DNA of 64,000 bases, from NCBI GenBank assembly GCA_947034895.1, contig OX344765.1:50473001-50537000 (forward strand). The letters run 5' to 3'. Positions 46,236 through 57,268 of the stretch are shown here, piece by piece; position 1 is the first letter of the stretch; each line of letters begins with the position of its first letter. Source of the stretch: Rhytidiadelphus loreus. Its lineage: Eukaryota > Streptophyta > Bryopsida > Hypnales > Hylocomiaceae. A program made the translations under genes and the position numbers. The notes under the pieces were generated by a model. The model saw only the letters and a program-made list of their open reading frames with translations. It searched no databases and was not told the DNA's origin.

Positions 46236-48319
46236 CACTACAACAAAAGCAGTGTTCTATGATTGCAAAATATGATTGCAGTGAGTCATAAAATCGAAAA
46301 ATATGAAATCAATGTAGATGATTCCGAACATGACTAGGTCCAGTCATTACCCATGAGTCACTTCGAACATCAGTCATATTGGCAGTCATATGGATTTGGG
46401 GATATAATTAGCTATAATTAGCCATATTTTGCCAATATGGCATATACGTTGACTATCCTTGGGGCTTGACTTTTTCTTAAGCTACTCGGGCAAAGAAAAA
46501 AAATCATATGTAGCATATGACTTCGTTTAGTCATATTTTTGGTTGACGTGGAATATGACTGTATTGAGTCATGTTTTAGTTGACGTAGAATATGACTGCG
46601 ATGAGTTATATTTTGGCTAACATGGAATATGACTATGATGAGTCATTTTTGTTTGTTGATGTGGATTGTGGAATATCAGTTTTATGAGTCATATTTTCTG
46701 CTATGTGGAAAGTGAGTCATATTTTTAGATGATGTAGAATATGGATATAAGTCTCGTGAATCATATTCTTTGCTAATGTGAAATATGATTCTTATAAGTC
46801 ATATTTCTAGTTGACATGGTAGTTAATGTGGATGTCATTAGTAATTTTATGACTGACCGCAATTATATTTTGGGAAGTACAAGGTGATATTTTGATACAT
46901 AGAAGTATAGGCATTATATGACTACAACTAGTTATATTTTGGCCAATATATATTGTGAAATGTAACTCAAGTAAGTAATATTTTGGATAATTGAGAGTCA
47001 TATTTTTAAAATTTGTTTGTAGTTTGTGATTGGGGTGATTGAGGTCTAAAATAGATTTAATTACAAACTACAATTATATTTGTCATGCATTTTAAATGAA
47101 TATGACACATTGCAATTATACATCAAGATGATTTAACAATTAAAATAAAGACTTTATGTAGTTAAAAATACATACACATGATTTTAGAGATATACAAGAG
47201 ACAATCATATTGGAGAGGGAGAATACAAGAAGGAATGCAACTCTCTTCATTGACATTTATTGGCCAACAATATAAAACATTTATGTCACAATGAATCATT
47301 CACAAATCCAATAGGGCCTAGGTTGCAAGTAGCCTCCAACAACTTTGTTTCAACTTTTGGTTCCTGCATATACAATTAAAGATATGAGAGGTTAATTTTA
47401 GTGAATAAACAACAAAGCTCAAGCTTTTAAGGTTTACAACAACACAAAATATATAACACAAGTTTAAAGTAGCAAAAGAAATAAAAAGAAATAAAAAGTA
47501 AGAATTAGAAGTAAGAATAAAAATGGTAATGAAGGAAAGAAGGAAAAAAAAGTGGCAAGTGCTAAAAAATAACAACAAACAAAAGTTAAGATGCAATAAG
47601 AAATAACACGAAGCAATAACTAAGAGGCAACAAGAAATAACAAGAAACAAGAGTTAAGAGGCAACAAAAAAAACAAGAAGTAAGAATTAAAAAGCAATAA
47701 GAGGAAACAAAAAGGAAGAACTAAGAAGAAGAAAGAATAAAATGCAAGAAGAAGAAACAAGATTCATCAACTAGAAAGCAATAAGAAGTAAGAACTAAGA
47801 AGCAAAAAACAAGTAACAACAAGTAAGAGCTAGAGCTAACAAACAACAAAAGGCAAGGAAGAAGAGCTAAGAGAGAGTGGCAACTAAGGTTTCAAACCCC
47901 TAAAGAAGTGATAGCTAGGGTTTCAAAACTTTAAAAAAGTAGTGATTAGGTTTGAAAATCCCCAAAAAGAAGTAGCTAGGATTTCAAAATTTTAAACAAT
48001 GACTTGTTCATATTTTTTTTGAATTGCCCATATTTTTCTTGGGCTATCCAAAAATAAAAAATGTCATTCCCATGAAAATATGACTAGCAATATAACTCAA
48101 TGTTCTCCAAATATGTTCCCTACGTTCTCTATGAAATACTTTAGTGTTTCCAATGAGCGTATAGTATACGCTTGTGAAGTACAAGGCCCAAAAATGACTA
48201 GGAGTCATATTTCTCCCCAAAGTGTTGGCCTCCAAGAATATGACTGTGAGCAGTCACTAGTCATCCCTAGTCATATTTCTTTAGTCATAAAACATTGCTT
48301 TTGTTGTAGACTTGTAGTG
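46236..48319 (+). mobile_element. Non-autonomous CACTA (En/Spm-type) element, 2,084 bp
   Basis: The left end reads CACTACAACAAAAGCAGTGT. The right end in reverse complement reads CACTACAAGTCTACAACAAA then AGCAATGTT, i.e. the same terminus with 8 extra bases. The element is flanked by TCT on both sides (46233-46235 and 48320-48322), the 3-bp target duplication expected of CACTA transposons. Subterminal repeats with ATATGACT and GAGTCATATTTT fill 46250-46820, and their inverse occurs at 48060-48300. The interior (about 47430-47880) is a purine-rich low-complexity stretch. No transposase frame is present, so it depends on another element. Confidence 0.82.
46520..46820 (+). repeat. Subterminal tandem repeats of the CACTA element
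   Basis: About seven imperfect units of 40-50 bp share the pattern TTGACGTGGAATATGACT, four variable bases, then GAGTCATATTTT. The inverted pair ATGACT/AGTCAT within each unit is a likely transposase-binding site by analogy with other CACTA elements. Confidence 0.65.
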
Positions 48320-48322
48320 TCT

Positions 48323-48430
48323 AGTTAGAAGATGTTGAAGCTCGTTATAAGGTTTATGCAGATATACTTAGAAAAAAATCATGCGAGGAATCATATAGTC
48401 ACTTGAAGTTTTGATCTTGTTTACTATTCA
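48323..48430 (+). pseudogene. Right part of the interrupted gypsy integrase
   Basis: Directly after the TCT duplication the sequence can be read as LEDVEARYKVYADILRKKS, matching the gypsy integrase region that follows the fragment ending at 46235. Coding similarity fades after about 48400. Confidence 0.65.
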
Positions 48431-49454
48431 TCTTTGATTAGCAAAAAATGAACAAATTTCCTTTAATTAGGAAGACAAATTGTTAAAAAGAACAAATAAT
48501 TAATTGACTTCCATTTGGAGTAATCTTGTGAACCAATTGACAAGTAGTTCCTAGGAATTAGTGGAAGGCCAATAAGCAGTTAGACGCTAGTAGTTTAGTA
48601 GTTACTTTTTCTCTTTCTTGATATAGCCAAACAATTTGTAATTGTAAGCCCCCACTCTTTTGATCTTCAATTGCAAACAATTTGTTGTTTTACTTGTATA
48701 TGTGAATTCTTTCATTTTCAATAGATTTGGAATCAATAAATTGTCCTAGTTGTGGTTTAAGTGTTTAACTTTTGGTATTAATTTGTAAATCCAGTGATAG
48801 GATTTCTAAGTTTAGTGTGGGTGTATATAAAATTGAACAAGTGGTTTATGTGATTATTGCGTTGAAAGTGTGAGTGATTAATTGTTGAATTCATACTTTA
48901 TGAGAAATTGAAACATTGGATTCATTGGGTGTATTTGCTATATTCCCTTTCTATTGGTGAATGAATTTGTGTCATACATGTAATTATGTTTCATGAATGG
49001 CGAAGATTACAGACAATGTATAGAGTCATAATTTCATTGCAATTGGAGTTGGATTTTCTTGGTGTTCTAGGCTTATCTTTTGGTGAGAAAGCAAATCTTG
49101 TTCAACTTAGTGTAAACGACATGGACAAGTTATTAACAAGAGAAGATGGAGAATATGTTTGTATAATCAATGTGCAAAGATGAAGTTGTAAGATATCAAA
49201 TAGGAATCTGAAGAAGTAGTGCATGGAGATCGGACCTATAATTGGGTAATGCAATACTTGATCAATTGTTTTATTAAATTAAATTAATTGTGTATGTGTT
49301 TGAGCTTGAGAATTTGGGAAGTTTAATGTTGTATTAATTTTTATTAAGTTGAAAATATTACAATTAGTTAATTGTCCGGAATGTTATACAAATCAGTTGG
49401 GAAGGTAGATTCATTGTTAGCAAGTTCAATATAAACTGATAAATTATTGGTAAT
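48431..49454. other. AT-rich DNA, possibly LTR-derived
   Basis: No recognised protein. The stretch 48600-48760 (TTGATATAGCCAAACAATTT then GTAATTGTAAGCC) resembles the core of a plant LTR but has no second copy in the window. A 65-residue frame from ATG at 48986 has no recognisable domain. Confidence 0.35.
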
Positions 49455-49799
49455 CATTAGATGAGATTGGGAAGGGGGTTGGAGGGCCGTTTTGGGCCTA
49501 TTTCCAGCTCCGTTCCCCCCGATCTTCTCGAACTCCGGTGTTAGATTTTTTTTTATAAAAAAATAAAAAATTTAAGTCCTTAAAATGAAAAACAAAGTTT
49601 TTTTTTTAAAATTTTTTCGGAAAAACCATTAGTGATTTTAATCTCTCTCTACTTACCCTATAAAATCACTAATGGTTAATCACTATAGCCAGATCAGTGC
49701 AGGTGGGGAACAACGAGTTTTAGCGAGTTTCAGGTGGGTTTTGAGTTGGGAACTCGCAGCCCTCCACAACAGCCAAAACACATGTAATGGGCCACTTGT
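49455..49799 (+). mobile_element. Short element with GC-rich subterminal blocks (copy 1)
   Basis: It starts CATTAGATGAGATTGGG and ends ACATGTAATG. Inside are GGAGGGCCGTTTTGGGC (49481) and GGGAACTCGCAGCC (49749-49762). The same blocks occur in reverse order and strand at 62136-62392. A 17-bp stem AACCATTAGTGATTTTA / TAAAATCACTAATGGTT lies at 49625-49679. The block TTAACCATTAGTGATTTTAT recurs near 50411. Confidence 0.6.
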
Positions 49800-51029
49800 T
49801 CATGATTGTTTAGTTGAAGGAGACTATTGTTGGTCGAGAATTATATGTGTGGGATGACTAAATTTTTTTTCTATTGCTGGTTATTTGTGATATAATATTC
49901 ATGCTCATCATTTTGAGTCATGTATCACTTGAAATTCGATTGATTAAAAATATTTGTGATTCACTGGAATTGACTAATTGTTGTAGTTTGGAGTTGAGAA
50001 GTTTGTGTTTTTGAAGGAATAGGGATGAGGAAGATTTTGTTTAAAACAAATTATCGTTTGATTTTGTGTTGTTTGTAAATGATCAATCCCTATTTGTATT
50101 TCAAGAACTCAAAGTATTATTTCAAAGTATAGATGAGTAATTCTCCATTTCAAGAACTAATTGTTAATTTAATAGATGTATTGTACAAGTTAATTAACCT
50201 TGTTGATTTTGAATTCTATGGTTATTTAGTTTTTGTAAATCTTGGGTAGGTTCATAGAGTTATAAAGAGTAGAATTAAGACAGAATCTTGTTAGATAATT
50301 CTCGATTATGTATCTCTAGAACAATTTGTTGGATTATAGCAAGTAGGACGTGGAAAACATAGGCAATGATTAAGAATTGGATGTTAACTGGTTGAGCATA
50401 GAATGTGTTTTAACCATTAGTGATTTTATAGGTAAGTAGAGACAGACAAATCATTTTAGCTTACTTCCAGAGTTAAAGCTTGAGTGAATCAAGAATGTAT
50501 TGGACGAGTTGTTTAGGATGATATATGAAGTAAGGATAACTTGGGAATAAAACTGAATCCAGAATTAAGTTGGGGTTTATTGACATAATGGTTTTAAAAT
50601 TGTGCAACAAATATTTCATGGAGCATGCATTACACACTTTATACCCTGCATTAATTAGTGACAAATTGTTGTAGTCATGACTAAGACTATTTCTTTGAAC
50701 ATCCTAATTAATAATTAGGATAGCTAAATAGATATCGCAACAAATTGTTTGATAATGTTATTCACTAGTAATTAATGAATGTGTACAAAAATTATTATGT
50801 AATTATATATATTATATTGCATTAGGTTTTAGAGCATGTGCATGACAAATTGTAGTTCAACCTAACTAATTGTTATACAATTAAGTCACACACTAGATAG
50901 GAGTGGGAGTACATCCATTTGTCCATAGCATTAGTAACGGCAAAGATGAGGCATGTTAAAATATTTTATACACTAGCATGGATATGATATCAATGAGCAC
51001 ACATGGGAACCATCAACAAGTGTGATCAA
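49800..51029. other. AT-rich intergenic DNA, nothing firmly identified
   Basis: The motif ACAATTTGTTG or its reverse recurs several times and a copy of ACCATTAGTGATTTTATAGG lies at about 50413. No gene is supported. Confidence 0.35.
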
Positions 51030-51297
51030 TGCACCTCAGAAAGTACAAGAATTTTATTGATTGTATTCTCATAAACCAAAGCTTATATCTAAGTCTCCTC
51101 TTAGACCTCTTTGTTAAAGACAGAGGTGATGTCAAGAACAAATAGTAAAGGAAAGCTTCTAAAAGAATTTCCTAAACTTCTTAGACTAAAAATAGAAGTC
51201 AGGTAGTAGTATAAGGATGTTAAGACTAAGCCATCTCTTACATTATAGCTTTTTGCTATTAATATATTTATTGTTCTTGCTCTTGTTTATGGTGTCA
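51030..51297 (-). repeat. Second copy of the gypsy LTR family, probably a solo or truncated LTR
   Basis: It starts on the minus strand at 51297 with the same TGACACCATAAACAAGAGC as the LTR at 41622. About 180 bp match that copy, with a deletion of roughly 40 bp relative to it. No gag or pol sequence of matching orientation adjoins it. Confidence 0.5.
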
Positions 51298-51899
51298 GTC
51301 ACACTTGTAGTGTAAGCCAACCTATTTTCCTTACCATAGTACACTATCCATTATTCCAAATGTCATAAAAAGAAAAACATGATTAGGTACAATCATTGCA
51401 AACTTTGGGTGTATGCACTTTTTACTCACAATAAAATTATATGTACAACAAAATTAATCACAATCCCAACCTCACTTTCACAAATTTCTTGTCTAAATTT
51501 ATTCTAGCTACGCACTCTTTCATTTTTCTAATTTAATTGCCAACATTTGTATAATAATTTTACATGAAAATAATTGTGACCTTGGATGAAGTAAAAATGA
51601 GGAGGATACTTCAAAATCCTTGTCACATTTAAACAATTCTCTACCACAAACCATTACATTTTTTTCATACACTTGTCTTCTACAATGGGTCCAATCCAAC
51701 GGAACCAATTCTCCAAAGTTGACACAACACAATCTCTAAATTTTTAGAGTCTTGACCTGATTTATAACTTCTATGGTACTCTCACTTACAACTTCCATCA
51801 ACCATTTTAAAGGTTAAGGGTTAACCCTAAAAGGATGCCGAGCACTCTAAATATCCAATAGATGACTTCACTTGAGACTATAGGATAGAAGAATATGTA
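51298..51899. other. AT-rich intergenic DNA
   Basis: No gene or firm repeat terminus is visible. A CTTGTAGTG motif occurs at 51306-51314 directly outside the LTR copy. Confidence 0.35.
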
Positions 51900-52385
51900 A
51901 ATTCATCCTACATTTTTTTTGGAAGTTGCTTGAGTACTTTTTTAGTGAATAGTATTGCAAATTTCCTCAATCACTAATTTTTTTAAAGAAGATGCTTAAT
52001 CTACAAATCACCCTTGTAGTGTATTTTGGCCATTTCTTGCTATTTACTCTTGATTTGAATTTTTTACCCTAAAAATGATATTTTTTGAATTTGAGTCCAT
52101 CTATTGAAATGAAGATTATCAAGTGCAGTTTCCACTCTACTTGGAAATTCTGAAAAATTCATATACTTCAATATTCTATATCAATATGAACTTTGGGCTA
52201 TAATCATGGTTTGTTGATTTCCTAATTTCATAGTGACATACATAATAACTTTAGCTTATACCATGATGGTATACTCTATAATATACATATGTGGTAAAAA
52301 TTTGAGATTTTTGAGTATATTTTGTATTTCGATATGAATTTTCTTCATTTTTTTCTTATTCACAATAATTTCAAATTTTACCGCA
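51900..52385 (+). repeat. Dispersed repeat bordering the BTB gene island, left copy
   Basis: Matches 59275-59750 in reverse complement and 9000-9480 directly. Landmarks: AGTACTTTTTTAGTGAATAG near 51934, CACCCTTGTAGTGTATT near 52011, CCATTTCTTGCTATTTACTC near 52030, TTTGAATTTGAGTCCA near 52084 and TATGAACTTTGGGCTATAAT near 52185. No coding sequence is present. Confidence 0.7.
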
Positions 52386-55314
52386 GAAATTTGAAAATTT
52401 TACACCTTGTAGTAAACATACAGTATGATTTAATCTCTGAAAATAAATATAAATTTTTTTAAATTTCTATAAAGCCTAGATGGAAAATGGCCGCAAACAG
52501 AGTGGAGGCTTGAAATCAGTGGTCATGGGCCATCCTGAGCATGCAACATCAGGACCAATGCAGGCCCTTGCGGTCATAGGTGGGATATGAAATGATCGGG
52601 AGGACCGGGCGGCATGTTCCTAGAAATTCAATCCAAGCCGGTCAGGGTGGAAAGTCGATGAAACGTCGCAAAGCAACTAGAAATGGAGGTACGAATGAAT
52701 TATAGATGAATGTGGAAAGGTCGTCCTTGCGTTTCACAAGGATTATGCTGACGTGGATTGTGACGGATGAATAGAGGCCGTCGATTTAGACACGTGGACG
52801 ACCGGTATGGATGGAATATTGACGGACGAAGACGAAGTGAACGAACGACTGGAACACACGAGATTATTGGATGAATGATGTCTGCTGGTTTGCGGCTTCT
52901 CTCACAGCGCTGCCTGCAGAAGAAGCTTGAAGCTCTTGTGTCCCTGTTCCTCGTGCTGTTTTGTTGAGGGTTTGCTTTGTTCCGCGGGGTTCTGCAAACG
53001 CGATTCGCCACTCGAAAGCTCTGTTCTATGAATTTTCGCAAGCTTTTTTCTTTGCAGACTTATTTTTTCTTGTTTTCGTGAAGAAAGCTTAACGACGAGC
53101 TTTTCAACGAAGTCTAATCGCTGTTTGCGGCGAACTTCTCATTTTAAGCAGCAAAGTGTCGTTACCTGGTTCCCGCAGTGCACTTAATTTTTTCTTATCT
53201 GGAATGGGAAGATTGAACAGAAAACTACGTTGTTTTCTTGCCCATCCCGGTTTGTTTTCTGTGTGTTTACAGAGCAATCGTAGTTTTGCGTGAGAGGTTG
53301 CATTGTGCACTGACTCACTGATATCATTCTTTTATCTCGCCAATTCTTCACGTGCACGTCTACTTGTAGCAGTTAGTCAAGAACAGGTCTGCCGCAGGCG
53401 GAAGTATTATCTTACGAGAGTTTCTGGAAGTCACAAAATATAAGCTCCGGAGCCCTAATTCTGTGCAACGATCGGCGAGGATTTGTCGGATTTTCAAGAA
53501 GACTGCGGCAGGTATGGTCTACTATCGAGCTTCTGCAGCCTGTGATGTATATGTCTGTTCTAACATTTGGTTACCGCTCTCGTCAGAAATTTGGGAATGA
53601 CTCTATGCTTTCCAAGGCAAATACTCAATCCTTTGGCTATTTATTCCGTATCGAAATCCATTGTCTATGGAAGTATTGACCAGTGCCCTTTTCAATCTCC
53701 TATCAAACGTGCTTGTTATTTTCCTATGTACCTTTAAAACGTCGAGGTCCAAATGCTATTATTAATTACACTTAGAGTTGTTTTCGTAATGGACATGGTA
53801 GAAATTGGTAATACTGAAAGCCAGATGGTGTTGGAGAGTGCACATTTGAGAGAGCTCTAAGCTCGATCACCGTTTCTTCATGGATCGAGAAGGGAATCCT
53901 GTTATTTATGCAGTATATAGCGAAATTATTATGAGGACGGTGTTGTATGCTGAGGAGCAGAGTCTATTCGTTATTTTTCAAGCTGAGTTATCATCTCCTG
54001 GTTTTCTGCTCGGGAACGAAGACTTTTATTTTGAGCTTAATCTTTAGCTTCTTTAATTTTCTATCGCACTAGATTTATTTAATCGTTGGTGAAGAGACTG
54101 GGCATTTCAAGCGCGCCATTATTTAGTTGTAACGATCCTCCGACATTAAGCCATAATTCCAAGGATCCTGTAGTAGCGATCTCAAAGAGAACCAATAGAT
54201 GTTGTATAAACAAGGCACTGAGAATCTGAGGGAATTCCTGATGTTGCAAAGGAAGTGAGACCATTCATCTGATTTGTATTTTCCTCGATTTGGCGTTCTT
54301 AAGGATCATAAGGAATGATTATGTTTTATTAGGATTAAACAAATACAATTCGAAAATTAATATATGCGGGCTGGGTTAGGACGTAGTAGCATCTGTGGTA
54401 ATACTAGATGAGGACTCGACCAATTTTATTGTTGAGGAATGGGAATAGTGGCATTGAAATCGATTGTGGTGTCTCCTCTTGCTTAGTGGTGCGTTGAATT
54501 GGATTTTGTCTGTGCTCGGGTAAACGAACTTTTGTCGTGCTCGATTTGATTGTGGTATTCGTCACTTCACACTTACAGTTGAGATTATACAGTTTGCAAT
54601 TTTTTCCTGCGGTTTGGCGCATTTTTTTGTGCTGAGAGAGATTCTCATTGTGTTATTGTCGCGTTTGACTGGGTTCTGGCCGTGTAAAAACTTACGCTGC
54701 CGGAAGGTACCTCGGTTGTGTGTCGCTTGTCATGGAAATAGTCTTACGAGTGTGACCGAATTCATGTTGTTGTATTTGGTATTCTGAGCTTGTTAATTTA
54801 GGAGCCATCTAAGTGTCGATTCCCTTGCTCTTTCGTTACAAGAATTTTAAAAGGACTATTAATGTTCAGTCCACCCGTTAGTTCATGGATTTCAGTTACC
54901 TGAGGATCCTCCTAGACTTGGCACTTAAAATTTCTTCCTACTGTTTCAGTTTTTTCTGAAACACTTCTGGTTGTTGTTCTCTTGCAGGTCAGCTCGGATG
55001 AATTACATGTTATGGATTGGGTTTCCCTTGCTGTGTTTTTGTGATACAAAAGTCTCGCATACCCCGCTTCCTCTCAGCTTTGCTCTCTAATTTGTGACAC
55101 AGGTCTTCCGGATCCTGTTGTCTTTTGAATCTGCTTCTCAGATGTGCTCCTCTAATGACCAGCTCCCTACTCAGGATAAATAATGTGGCCTACTAAGCTG
55201 CGTGCAGAAACGTTGCCCTCTCGAAATGTTCGTAACCAAGAATGCTGTTAGAGGGCTTTGTTAAGGACAGATCTGGCAGCACTCCACTACAAATTTCTTT
55301 CTCCGCGGCATTAC
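52386..55314 (+). promoter_or_regulatory. Promoter and 5' leader of the BTB-domain gene
   Basis: Composition changes from AT-rich to balanced at about 52490, marking the gene island. No TATA box was convincing. A good leader intron is suggested by a donor GGCAG|GTATGG (intron from 53512) and an acceptor CTCTTGCAG (exon from 54988). An in-frame stop at 55249-55251 shows that coding begins downstream. Small frames in the leader look like chance frames. Confidence 0.45.
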
Positions 55315-57268
55315 ATGCTACGTCACTCAAGACCAAGGCGACTCGCTTTTAGGCGAATCATCCCATTGAACTTAAAGTTTAGGAAAACGTCGTCCCACTC
55401 AGCTGAAAGATCTAGGACAAGAATGCTGATGGAGGTGTGGCCAAAGGATGACGAGAGCTCCATTACGCTCCGCCTGGCTCCTCCCTTACGCCTCGAGGCT
55501 GATGGTTCAGGGAATCCGATGGAAGTCTGGCTCAAGGAAGATGAAACCAGCGACGTGACATTGCGGTTGGTTCCTTTGCAAGCAGGAGACCCGGACAGGT
55601 TTTCTCAAGGGGACCCAGGGAAGGTACCACCTAGTAAGAAGTCTAGAAAACAGGGCCCGAGAATGGATTCTCAAGAGCAAGGTCAGTCATCAAACAAAAC
55701 ATCAGACCAGGGAGCTGCAATTGCAACTTTGCATGTCCACTCTACGTACCTTCGCAGGTATTGCATGTTCTTGCTGTGAACCCTCTTCATTGTTGCAGAT
55801 ATTGTGACCCAAGTAATCTTCTTTATCTATCGATCCAAAGGTATTCATCTTATTTTGAATTTTCACTTAAGAGCTTTGTTTTTTTTGGACTTTCATTTCT
55901 CGATTCGGTAGTCGAAGAAGCGATGGTCCGACTCTTTCTGTACTTCATTAATATGTCAACAGACAAGTTGCTTGAAGTAATTTTTATGTCTTTGGGGCTG
56001 ATACATTTTTCTGATTGTGCCTAGTATTGTCTGGAGATTGTACCCAGTATATGTTTGGAGATTGTGCCTGCATTCACCTCGTTTGACTTTATACCTCCAA
56101 AGGGAGTTGTATCTTTGCTTGCTGAAACTGGGTTCGCTTTTGCAGGTGTCAGTACTTTGATGCGTGCCTGGCAGAACGCTGGTCAAACAATGATCTCCCA
56201 CTTGACCTTACTCTTGAAGCTCGTTGCCATCCTCGTGCATACACACGGTGTATGCAGCTGTTATACGGGCCAGAAGTTTCTCCATCTTCCTTCGAGAATG
56301 TTGCCCACGCAATTGAAGTTCTTCCTGTGGCAGCACAGCTTGTATTCCAGGAATGTGTGGATGCTTGCATGCGTTACTTGACTGTCATGCCCTGGAATGC
56401 TGTGAACCTGTCCGAAATACGATCTGCCGTCGCTGCGTTTCAAATTGCTCCTACCCCGGATTTAGCGGCTCGACTCGGCACCTTTGGCACGCTAGCCAAG
56501 GATAGCGCGTTGGATGCTCTGAAGCGGGTGCTAGAGACTCTTTTGTTGAAGAGCATGCAAATGGATCAGCCAGAATTGCTCGAGAGCAAAGTGCTTGAGA
56601 ACAGATCAGCTTTTGAAAGATTACTGAAGGTCTCGATGCGAGGTCCAACTGTGTCGAAATCTGTAGCAGGTGTGGTGAAAGATGTAATGTATGAAGCACT
56701 TCGGAGAGCTGTTGAAGATTTTCGTCAACATTGCAGAATTCCTCATATTTACAAAGATGAAGAGTTTTCAATAGCTGGGAAAGGTCTCTTTTGGCTCTTG
56801 AATTCCCTTGTAGATTTTGGAATCGCAGAGGAGGCGACCCGAACTATCTTCATTGACCGATCATTCTCGCAGATGTTGTTTGGGATTTGGCCTCATGTAA
56901 CTACTGATTACACCTACTCCGGACTCAATTTCATTCAGGATACATGCAACGTTCTTGTCCGCTATCTGGAGATTGTGGCCAAGGGAGAGATATGGCTTGA
57001 AAATTCAGTTCGACTAGCTTTGGTTGAAGCATGGTTACCGGAGCTTGTTGCAATCGACTTCTGTATATTTGAGGCTACCAAGAAGAGCGTCGACAAGGCC
57101 TTAAATGGAGTATTGAAGACACTTCCTCCCCTTGAGCAGGAAGCGTATCTTTCAAAATGGCCAACACAGAACTGGCCAAACCTGTCTGAAGCTTTTGATG
57201 CATGGTGCAGTACTATGTGCTCGAACCTTGCCTTCCTTGAAAACAATGATCAGCAGCTACATGCCTAA
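55315..57268 (+). CDS. BTB/POZ domain protein of the At1g63850/At3g50780 type (2 exons, 521 aa)
   Basis: Exons 55315-55757 and 56146-57268 join in phase across a GT..AG intron to give 522 codons including stop. The start is the first ATG after an in-frame stop at 55249. Residues about 37-85 contain two similar segments, MEVWPKDDESSITLRL and MEVWLKEDETSDVTLRL, the second leading into the BTB fold. The BTB core spans the intron (HVHSTYLRR, then CQYFDACLAERW) and continues to RCMQLLYG. A long helical C-terminal region follows (VLPVAAQLVFQECVDACMRYL, cut here by domain). Plant members of this family are predicted cullin-3 adaptors or plant-specific BTB proteins without a settled role, so function is inferred only as protein-protein interaction. 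The protein is in the usual size range of its relatives. No neighbouring gene shares an obvious pathway. Confidence 0.85.

Noticed and set aside
47430..47880. CRISPR-like or satellite array
   Set aside because: The AAC/AAG-rich stretch lacks regular repeat-spacer periodicity and lies inside a CACTA element.
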